This document shows, one piece after another, positions 1 through 5,595 of a DNA stretch of 11,305 nt. The DNA is from Methanobacterium sp. Its GTDB lineage: Archaea; Methanobacteriota; Methanobacteria; Methanobacteriales; Methanobacteriaceae. Location: positions 1-11,305 of the forward strand of contig JAJFTX010000163.1 in the NCBI GenBank assembly GCA_021372715.1. Reading direction: 5' to 3'. The translations under genes were made by a program, and so were the position numbers. Below the pieces are notes generated by a model, which was not told where the DNA came from, did not search any database, and saw only the letters and a list, made by a program, of their open reading frames with translations. The number at the start of each line of letters is the position of its first letter. The stretch's first letter is position 1.

Positions 1-722
1 CCGAAGCAGCTAAAGTTATTGAAAACACACAACGTGACTTAAACATTGCCCTAGTCAATGAATTAGCCATGATATTCGAGAAAATCGGCATAGATGTTAT
101 GGAAGTAATTAAGGGTGCCAGCACCAAATGGAACTTCAACACCTACTATCCTGGTGGAGGAGTAGGCGGACATTGCCTACCTGTGGACCCTTACTACTTA
201 GTTAAAAAGGCCGAAGAACTAGGATACCATTCCAAGGTCATAGCAGCAGGCCGTGCGATAAACGATTACATGCCCAAACATGTTTTTGGTCTTCTCACTG
301 ATGCTTTAAATGATAATGAAAGGCCAGTTAAGAATTCTAAAATAGTTGTCCTGGGTTTATCATACAAAGAAAACGTAGGAGATGATCGAGAATCACCATC
401 AGTGGAACTCATAGATGAATTGAAACACAACCAAGCTTTGGTTACCATCGTGGATCCCTACATTAAAGAAACCGAAGTCTACGGCACCATTAAAGAAACC
501 GAAGTCTACGGCACATTGGAAAGTGATGTGTACACAGCACTGCAAGATGCTGATGCTATGATACTCATGACTGCCCATGATGAATTCAGAGAACTGGATT
601 TCGAAAAAGTTAAAAAACTAATGAAGATACCTATAATCATCGATGGAAGAAGAATTTTTGATCCAACCCTGCTTGAAGATTTGGGTTTTTATTATAGGGG
701 AATTGGTCGAGGAAATCTATAG
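1..722 (+). CDS. UDP-N-acetylhexosamine 6-dehydrogenase (WbpO/TviB/WbpA-like), 5'-partial
   Basis: The reading frame is open from the window edge (codons begin at base 3), so only the C-terminal ~239 residues of a family of roughly 420-440 are present. Family enzymes oxidise C6 of a UDP-N-acetylhexosamine to the uronic acid with two NAD+, in the cytoplasm, for surface polysaccharides. Visible marks are the central helix region starting EAAKVIENTQRD with NIALVNELA, the GVGGHCLPVDPYYL block with the catalytic Cys (codon 174-176), then the C-terminal UDP-binding domain with LGLSYKENVGDDRESPS, DADAMILMTAHDEF and a final YYRGIGRG typical of the family. The ATG at 69 is internal, not the start. Oddity: a 27-bp perfect tandem duplication (461-514) repeats IKETEVYGT in frame. 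The substrate (GlcNAc, GalNAc or ManNAc form) cannot be fixed from this fragment; the epimerase downstream favours GlcNAc/GalNAc. Confidence 0.9.
   Translation, partial: EAAKVIENTQRDLNIALVNELAMIFEKIGIDVMEVIKGASTKWNFNTYYPGGGVGGHCLPVDPYYLVKKAEELGYHSKVIAAGRAINDYMPKHVFGLLTDALNDNERPVKNSKIVVLGLSYKENVGDDRESPSVELIDELKHNQALVTIVDPYIKETEVYGTIKETEVYGTLESDVYTALQDADAMILMTAHDEFRELDFEKVKKLMKIPIIIDGRRIFDPTLLEDLGFYYRGIGRGNL
461..514 (+). repeat. 27-bp perfect tandem duplication inside the UDP-sugar dehydrogenase
   Basis: Bases 461-487 and 488-514 are identical and abut. The length is nine codons, so the frame is kept and the protein reads IKETEVYGTIKETEVYGT. It sits between the strand ending VDPYI and the segment LESDVYTALQDADA, a surface-loop position in the UDP-binding domain of this family. 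Perfect identity at the DNA level points to a recent event. Confidence 0.95.
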
Positions 723-737
723 TTTCAATCAATATCA

Positions 738-762
738 AAATATTTTTTTAATTTTTTTAAAA
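738..762 (+). terminator. T-rich archaeal-type terminator after the dehydrogenase
   Basis: Two T7 runs separated by AA begin about 20 bp after the stop codon. Archaeal RNA polymerase terminates at such runs without needing a hairpin. Assigned by position and composition only. Confidence 0.5.
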
Positions 763-785
763 TCTGATATATGATGTTAATAATT

Positions 786-819
786 CAGCAAATTCTAGAC
801 CATTTCCATGAATTTGCTG
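786..819. repeat. 10-bp perfect inverted repeat, 14-base loop
   Basis: CAGCAAATTC at 786-795 is the reverse complement of GAATTTGCTG at 810-819. It lies about 65 bp beyond the dehydrogenase stop and is followed by a T-rich stretch. It could be a second terminator-like hairpin, an RNA processing element or a protein site; nothing decides between these. Confidence 0.6.
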
Positions 820-1021
820 TATTTTGATTTTGTATGTTGATTCTCACTTGAATAAAAAAAAATATCTTAATTTAATCGACACATATACCCCATTGTTGAT
901 GATGATTAAATCATGTTTTAACTATAATCAAATTTTAATAAAAATAATTGATTAAGACTATATAAAAATTCCATTATGGGGGTTAAATTGATTAGAAAGT
1001 TTAATTTCCAATGTAACTAAT

Positions 1022-1037
1022 CGAAAGTATTATATAA
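1022..1037 (+). promoter_or_regulatory. Putative BRE/TATA promoter of the CapK-like gene
   Basis: TATATAA at 1031-1037 is preceded by CGAAAG at 1022-1027, a purine/A-rich BRE-like element. A start site about 25 bases downstream would fall near 1058, giving a leader of about 140 bases that would begin at the hairpin at 1059-1072. A second good TATA element (TATATAAAAA, 959-968) lies further upstream and could be the true promoter. Confidence 0.4.
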
Positions 1038-1202
1038 TTTAAAATGATATCAGTAGTAGGAAACATATTTCCGACCTGTTGAATTTTAATAAATGCTGGA
1101 AAGGTGATGTTGTAAACTATAATTTTTCTAGATGGAAAAAATTGCCAATTTAAAGAATTGATAAAGTGGATTGGCAGTAAATTATTAGGAGAGTGAAATA
1201 TT

Positions 1203-2081
1203 ATGAAACATGGAATGATAAATAATTTGTTGTGGAATTATTCACACTGGTTTGTGGAAAGAAAAAATATTGATGATTATTATGAAAGATTATCCAATGG
1301 CGAATCAATAGTTATCAAAGATTTCTCTGGAAAAACGAAACATATCGCCACATCAGGCTCAACTACCGGTCAACATAAGTATGTACTGGTAAATAAAGAA
1401 CAATTAGAGCTACGGATGGGTGCAGAAAAGTGGACAAACTCCTGGACTGGATGGGAAGTAGGAGATCCATGGTGCCATTACTGGTATCCTGCAATTACTG
1501 ACAATTTTTACAGACGATTTCGATTAAAAATAGCATATAATCTGGATAACGGACTATTCTTATCTTATTTCAATTTAGATGATGACATAATGCAAAAACA
1601 TTATGAAAAATTACAAAAATTCCAGCCTAAATTGTTAGTTGGTTATTCTGAAGCAGTTAACGTGTTCGCTGAATACATTTTAAGAACTAAAAAAGATCCG
1701 CTGAATATTCCAGCCGCCATAACATCTGGTGGACAGCTATTTCCAGAATGGAGAACCAACATCGAAGAAGCCTTTGATGGAAAAGTATATAATAGGTATG
1801 GTTGCTCTGAATTTGGAACCATCGCCCATGAAGATAAATCAGGCAAAATGAAAGTCTTAACCAAACGTGGATTAAGTGTAAAAAATGATGAAGAGGGTAA
1901 ACTTCTCATTACCGATATAAATAACCAAGCCACAGTATTTAAAGACCATTTTTTAGGCGATTATGGGAAAGTTGATGGTGACGAAATAACTGAATTGAAG
2001 GGTAAAGTAAAAAGCGGCAGGTCATACCTAAGAATTTATCAAAATAAGGAAAGTCACGAGCCCCAAGTGCCTGGAAATTAA
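1203..2081 (+). CDS. Short CapK/phenylacetate-CoA ligase-like adenylate-forming protein
   Basis: 292 residues, against roughly 430-450 for typical CapK or PaaK proteins. The adenylate-forming core is visible: the nucleotide-binding loop ATSGSTTGQHK (49-59, one residue longer than the usual TSGSTG form), ITSGGQLFPEW (173-183), YGCSEFG (199-205) and LGDYG with ELKGK (251-268). The N-terminal ~80 residues that normally precede the loop are shortened to about 48, and the C-terminal cap domain (about 100 residues) is absent: the sequence ends in an unrelated-looking tail after ELKGK. The ATG follows an AGGAG site (1187-1191) and an in-frame stop lies at 1194, fixing the start. CapK relatives occur in capsule and exopolysaccharide loci, where most roles are poorly defined. 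It may be a reduced non-catalytic protein, a real short family member or a decaying gene. It lies between two nucleotide-sugar genes. Confidence 0.7.
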   Translation: MKHGMINNLLWNYSHWFVERKNIDDYYERLSNGESIVIKDFSGKTKHIATSGSTTGQHKYVLVNKEQLELRMGAEKWTNSWTGWEVGDPWCHYWYPAITDNFYRRFRLKIAYNLDNGLFLSYFNLDDDIMQKHYEKLQKFQPKLLVGYSEAVNVFAEYILRTKKDPLNIPAAITSGGQLFPEWRTNIEEAFDGKVYNRYGCSEFGTIAHEDKSGKMKVLTKRGLSVKNDEEGKLLITDINNQATVFKDHFLGDYGKVDGDEITELKGKVKSGRSYLRIYQNKESHEPQVPGN

Positions 2082-2110
2082 TAAATAAAAATTTTTTTTT
2101 ATTTTTTTAT
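2082..2110 (+). terminator. T-run terminator after the CapK-like gene
   Basis: The stop codon is followed within about 10 bp by a run of nine T, then a single A and a run of seven T. It separates the CapK-like gene from the epimerase, which then has its own promoter elements. Confidence 0.6.
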
Positions 2111-2140
2111 CAATAAATCAAGATAATATTCATTTTTATA

Positions 2141-2160
2141 TATTAAAAAAGGTTTTAATA
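2141..2160. repeat. 8-bp AT-only inverted repeat
   Basis: TATTAAAA (2141-2148) and TTTTAATA (2153-2160) are perfect reverse complements around a 4-base AAGG centre. As it is all A/T in the stem, chance is a fair explanation. It overlaps a TATA-like stretch upstream of the tandem duplication. Confidence 0.35.
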
Positions 2161-2172
2161 GATAGATTCTAA

Positions 2173-2217
2173 AAACTTTTTATATTAAATGACTAAACTT
2201 TTTATATTAAATGACTA
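2173..2217 (+). promoter_or_regulatory. 22-bp tandem duplication carrying two TATA-like boxes upstream of the epimerase
   Basis: Bases 2173-2194 and 2195-2216 are identical and adjacent, with one further matching base at 2217. Each unit contains CTTTTTATATTAAATG, a TATA-box-like core. Initiation about 25-30 bases past the second copy would be near 2230, leaving a leader of about 37 bases before the proposed start at 2267. The first copy would start transcription 22 bases earlier. The promoter role is inferred from sequence and spacing. Confidence 0.55.
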
Positions 2218-2266
2218 GAAAGTTAGTACAATAAACTAGTTTTAAAATTGATTAGGGGCTGAGAAA

Positions 2267-3199
2267 ATTAAGAATAAAAGGGTCGTAGTTACTGGTGGTC
2301 TAGGTTTTATTGGATCTCATATCGTAGAAAAACTTCATGTTGATAATGAAATCGTAGTGGTGGATGATGAATCTACTGGGAATATTAAAAACATTGAACA
2401 TCTCGATATTGAAAATATCGATGTAGTTTTTGACAGTATCACCAAAACAGATCTAAATACCATATTTGAGAATACCGATTATGTAATTCATCAGGCAGCT
2501 TTACCTAGTGTTCCCCGAAGTGTAAAAGATCCCCTGAGTTCCAATCATGTTAATGTAACAGGAACCTTAAAAGTTCTCATAGCAGCTAGAGATTGTAATG
2601 TGAAAAAGGTTGTTTGGGCCTCATCCTCATCAGCTTATGGTGATACTCCTACCCTACCTAAAGTTGAGGATATGCCGGTAAATCCAAAGTCTCCTTATGC
2701 TATTACTAAGGTTACAGGGGAATTTTATAGTAAGACTTTCAGTGAACTTTATGATTTACCAACTGTGTCTTTGAGATATTTCAATGTCTTCGGCCCTCGT
2801 CAGAATCCAAAATCACAGTATGCGGCAGTTATACCCAAATTCATATCAGCAATTATTAAAGACCAAAACCCTGTTGTTTTTGGAGACGGGACACAAAGCA
2901 GAGATTTTACCTTTGTATCTAATGTTGTTAATGCCAATATCTTGGCATGTGAATCTTCCATGAACGGTGTATACAACGTTGCCTGTGGTAAGAGAATAAC
3001 CATCAACCAACTAATTGAATTAATTAATGAAATTCTTGGAAAAAACATCTCCCCCCAATATACTTCACCCCGCCCGGGAGATGTTAAACATTCCCTTGCG
3101 GATATTTCAAAAATTAGTAATTCAGGTTATAAATGTGAATATAACTTACGAGAGGGTCTTGAAAAAACTATATCCTATTTTTCTAATCTAGCTAAATAA
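2267..3199 (+). CDS. UDP-GlcNAc C4-epimerase, WbpP/TviC-like SDR, probable ATT start
   Basis: Extended short-chain dehydrogenase/reductase, 310 residues with the proposed start. It has the Rossmann motif GGLGFIG (10-16), HQAALPSVPRSVKDP (75-89), SSSSAYG (119-125), catalytic YAITK (Tyr144, Lys148) and RYFNVFGPRQ. The PSVPRSVKDP and LPKVED...SPYAITK segments resemble WbpP/TviC, which interconvert UDP-GlcNAc and UDP-GalNAc in the cytoplasm. The first ordinary start codon (GTG 2357) would delete the NAD-binding glycines, and an in-frame TGA at 2249 blocks a longer frame. The only sensible start between them is ATT at 2267, giving (M)KNKRVVVTGG, behind an AGGGGCTGAG site (2254-2263). A start-codon mutation or sequencing error is the alternative. 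It ends 21 bp from the convergent acetyltransferase gene. With the upstream dehydrogenase it could form UDP-GalNAc and UDP-GalNAcA. Confidence 0.85.
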   Translation: MKNKRVVVTGGLGFIGSHIVEKLHVDNEIVVVDDESTGNIKNIEHLDIENIDVVFDSITKTDLNTIFENTDYVIHQAALPSVPRSVKDPLSSNHVNVTGTLKVLIAARDCNVKKVVWASSSSAYGDTPTLPKVEDMPVNPKSPYAITKVTGEFYSKTFSELYDLPTVSLRYFNVFGPRQNPKSQYAAVIPKFISAIIKDQNPVVFGDGTQSRDFTFVSNVVNANILACESSMNGVYNVACGKRITINQLIELINEILGKNISPQYTSPRPGDVKHSLADISKISNSGYKCEYNLREGLEKTISYFSNLAK

Positions 3200-3209
3200 T
3201 AAGTTATGA

Positions 3210-3240
3210 TTATGGTTTTATTATTTTTTTAACACCATAA
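3210..3240. terminator. Shared terminator between convergent epimerase and GNAT genes
   Basis: TTATGGT (3210-3216) and ACCATAA (3234-3240) form a 7-bp inverted repeat around a loop that includes a T7 run (3224-3230). The right arm and the T-run lie over the last codons of the acetyltransferase gene. The run would serve + strand transcripts of the epimerase. Confidence 0.5.
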
Positions 3241-3787
3241 ATAGGTCTTCACCATTTTTACAATCACCAGCAGCGAATTGGTGGAGATATTCTTTTTTAT
3301 AGTAATCTGACTGGAAATTGGTCACTTTAAACCCTGCTTTTTTATAAGAATTAACAGCTCTAACATTTTCTAAGCAAGGTCTGATGATTATAGTGTTATA
3401 TTTTTCTTTAAAGAGTTCATGGGTTAATATTTTCAATGCCTCTGTTCCGTATCCCTTTCCAGCATATTCCAGGCTTTTAAGCCAGATATCTATTTCAGCA
3501 ATGCCATCCCTTAAATGAAATGCCGTATACGTAATGAATCCAATTTCTTCTTTAAAATTAGGGTCTTCTAGGATAATTAAATAGGCCCGTCCTTTCTCCG
3601 GACGGGAACCATCAAAGAAAAAAAAAGCATAATCCTCTTTAAATTGAGACAATGTAGGAACTGCACCTTCTGATGTTTCTGCCGTTAATTCGTTTAGATA
3701 GGAAGAAAAATCTGAGAAATACAACCATTCATATGCTTTTTTTCTATCTTCAAATCGGGCTGGTTTGAGGTGTATCCTTTTTTTCAT
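3221..3787 (-). CDS. GNAT-family N-acetyltransferase (RimJ/RimL-type)
   Basis: 188 residues, a complete single-domain GNAT protein. The acetyl-CoA binding loop is AGKGYGTEAL (109-118), preceded by the strand AEIDIWL (98-104) and followed by NVRAVNSYKKAGFK (141-154), the family's conserved Asn and C-terminal motif. The N-terminal HLKPARFEDRKKAYEW suits the Acetyltransf_3 branch, which modifies protein N-termini or small molecules including aminoglycosides; the substrate cannot be read from the sequence. The start ATG has no clear Shine-Dalgarno site, the upstream 20 bases being only A and T, and a nearby upstream ATG (3808) meets a stop at once. A minus-strand TATA-like sequence around 3836-3848 suggests a separate, short-leader transcript. 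It lies 85 bp downstream of the flavoprotein gene on the same strand, so read-through is also possible. Confidence 0.85.
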   Translation of the reverse strand: MKKRIHLKPARFEDRKKAYEWLYFSDFSSYLNELTAETSEGAVPTLSQFKEDYAFFFFDGSRPEKGRAYLIILEDPNFKEEIGFITYTAFHLRDGIAEIDIWLKSLEYAGKGYGTEALKILTHELFKEKYNTIIIRPCLENVRAVNSYKKAGFKVTNFQSDYYKKEYLHQFAAGDCKNGEDLFMVLKK

Positions 3788-3872
3788 TTTTTTAAATTAT
3801 TTTTACATTTTTTTGTTGAAATTATTTACATCTAATGTTATATTATATCTAATTTTATTGAAAAATTTTATT

Positions 3873-5180
3873 TCATCCAAATTTAGAGAAATATCTCATT
3901 AATTTATATATGGGATCTGTAGAAGGGTGGGTTTCTGTGAAATCATCAAAATCATGGGTTTTATAGTTATCTCGCATCATCTTTGAAACATAGGCCAAAC
4001 TGGTCCGGGCTGATGGAGATATTGAAGATACATCCCTGATTTCACCAGATTCTGATTGTACTTTAACCTTTGTAAATCCTGTATTACGCTCTAATACCCT
4101 CCAGAAAGATCCTGGACCGGCGAATCCAGGTATGGAACCTTCATTAATTTCTTGATCTACTTTATAATCATTAGTTTCTTTATTTATGAACGCCACATCA
4201 TAATAAAGAGATATGGAATTAGCTATAAAACTATAATCAGCAAGGGTATAAATTCCACATGCATTTCTAGCAGCCACTATTCCCTCCATCCGGGCTACGG
4301 GGGTGGTTCCGATCCCTCCAATCACATCACCTGCAGCGTAAATATGTTTATGGTTGGATTCCATCTGCTGGTTTACTATTACTTCTCCTCTATCTCCTAG
4401 ATTTACCATCTCATTGATTATATCTGAATTAGGGCGCATACCAGTTGCTAAAAGAACATCTCCTTTCAGGAAAATGTTATCTGTATATAATCCTTCTTTT
4501 TTTATTAACTTAACCTGAACATTTTCCTGTATTTCCACGTTTTCTAAGAGTTTTCTCTCCACATATTTTTTTACATCTTCATCCAGCATTTTTAAAAATT
4601 GGTTTCTGCAAAGAATATGGACTTGCGAACCTAATGAAGAAAATATTCCTGCAAATTCGGCTGCTATTACTCCACTTCCCACGATGATGAGTTCATCAGG
4701 AATGGTTTTAAAGTCTAAAATATCCTCATATGTAGCTGCTTTTTCAGCGCCTTTTATAGGTGGAATAAATGCCTTTGAACCAGTGGCAATGATCAATCGG
4801 TCATATTGGTGTTCTTCATCATTAACTTGAACCTGTCCTTCCTGGACAGTGGCCTCACCATTTAATATTTCTATATCAGCTTCCCTGGTTTCTGCTTCGT
4901 GTACAGATCTAATTTTAGCTATAGTGTCTTTAACTCCCTGGGCTAATTTTTCATAGTCAATCTCTACCGGGTTACTGCTGATCCCTAGTTCATAAAATCT
5001 CTGGGAGTCTTTAAAAAATTTGGCCACATCATTTAATCCAGAAACAACCATACAACCTTCATTTAAACATTTTCCACCTAATAAATTCTTTTCAATTAGA
5101 GTAACCTCTTCTCCTATCTGTGATGCTTCTCTTGCTGCTGTTTTACCAGCAGGACCTCCGCCTATAATCATAATTTTCAT
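3873..5180 (-). CDS. Lipoamide-dehydrogenase-like FAD/NAD(P) disulfide oxidoreductase
   Basis: 435 residues, a little shorter than dihydrolipoyl dehydrogenase (about 460-480). In order: FAD-binding GGGPAG (7-12), redox-active pair in GGKCLNEGC (Cys38, Cys43), ATGSKAFIPP, the NAD(P) Rossmann motif VGSGVIAAEFAG, LLATGMRPNSD, the second FAD motif YAAGDVIGG, and a C-terminal dimerisation domain. The C-terminal His of the catalytic dyad is present in THPSTDP (His418), but the Glu expected five residues later is Pro423; an Asp sits at +4. It is a cytoplasmic flavoenzyme reducing or oxidising a disulfide substrate with NAD(P). No 2-oxoacid dehydrogenase or glycine cleavage genes are near, so the partner is unknown; mercuric-reductase-like or coenzyme disulfide reductase roles are alternatives. 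Start: ATG behind GGAGTGG (5185-5191). Confidence 0.85.
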   Translation of the reverse strand: MKIMIIGGGPAGKTAAREASQIGEEVTLIEKNLLGGKCLNEGCMVVSGLNDVAKFFKDSQRFYELGISSNPVEIDYEKLAQGVKDTIAKIRSVHEAETREADIEILNGEATVQEGQVQVNDEEHQYDRLIIATGSKAFIPPIKGAEKAATYEDILDFKTIPDELIIVGSGVIAAEFAGIFSSLGSQVHILCRNQFLKMLDEDVKKYVERKLLENVEIQENVQVKLIKKEGLYTDNIFLKGDVLLATGMRPNSDIINEMVNLGDRGEVIVNQQMESNHKHIYAAGDVIGGIGTTPVARMEGIVAARNACGIYTLADYSFIANSISLYYDVAFINKETNDYKVDQEINEGSIPGFAGPGSFWRVLERNTGFTKVKVQSESGEIRDVSSISPSARTSLAYVSKMMRDNYKTHDFDDFTETHPSTDPIYKLMRYFSKFG

Positions 5181-5595
5181 AGAACCACTCCAACCATTAT
5201 TTTTATATGGAAAATTTTTTTGTAATGCATTTCTTCCTTTTTAAGTCATTAAATGTAGAACTAACAAAAACCAGGATAGTTTTAATTAATAAGACCATAA
5301 TAATCAAACTCTATACTAATATTATATCCTAACAAAAGCTTATTAACTTTTAGTTAATTAATAGGATTAAAATGATAAAAATTATTAATACATAAACATT
5401 CATCCTCCGTTAAGCTCTGCAATACAAATAGAAGAATTTAAAAAAATCAAAATACTGTGTTTCTAGATATGAGCTAAAATTCTCTAAATAAATGAATATT
5501 TCATTATGAGTTATAATACTCCTATTAAATGAATGAAATTTTTCTTCTGGTTATGGATTCCTCTCCATCTAGGGTGTCGAAGTCTAAAATAGGAT
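5181..5595. other. 415-bp AT-rich intergenic region between permease and flavoprotein genes
   Basis: Both flanking genes are on the minus strand, so this holds the permease 3' end and the flavoprotein promoter. No full gene is seen. On the minus strand CGGAGG (5409-5404) directly abuts an ATG opening a 17-codon hydrophobic frame (5403-5350, MNVYVLIIFIILILLIN), and a second ATG four bases further on stops after four codons. Just past the permease stop, another frame stays open for about 22 codons and reads like protein (PILDFDTLDGEES), perhaps the remnant of a longer coding end. Neither is strong enough to call a gene. Confidence 0.5.
5185..5246 (-). promoter_or_regulatory. Promoter and ribosome binding site of the flavoprotein gene
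   Basis: On the minus strand GGAGTGG (5191-5185) lies five bases before the ATG. An ATATAAAAAT box (about 5198-5207) is well formed but so close that initiation would fall at the start codon; ACTTAAAAAGG (about 5236-5246) would give a leader long enough to include the binding site. Which is used cannot be decided. Confidence 0.4.

Larger units (their letters stand above)
723..1202. other. 480-bp AT-rich intergenic region with two TATA-like promoters and inverted repeats
   Basis: No credible gene is seen on either strand. After the T-run terminator there is a perfect 10-bp inverted repeat with a 14-base loop (786-795 / 810-819), a small palindrome at 902-914, and a 7-bp inverted repeat at 925-931 / 948-954. 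TATA-like elements lie at 959-968 and 1031-1037. A 5-bp hairpin (1059-1072) and an isolated ribosome-binding-site match, AAGGTGAT at 1101-1108, lie in the presumed leader of the next gene. The region is long for a compact methanogen genome and may hold decayed sequence or an untranslated RNA. Confidence 0.55.

Noticed and set aside
976..1020. 14-codon frame (MGVKLIRKFNFQCN) near the first TATA-like element
   Set aside because: No ribosome binding site, and the TATA at 959-968 would start transcription downstream of its ATG.
1..3199. Tandem duplications as a CRISPR or transposon footprint
   Set aside because: Only two adjacent copies each, with no spacers, terminal inverted repeats or transposase; simple tandem duplication explains them.
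5525..5595. Open frame just past the permease stop (minus strand) reading PILDFDTLDGEESITRRK
   Set aside because: It looks protein-like but is only about 22 codons, lacks a start, and the permease already has a normal length; a frameshift was considered but not supported.
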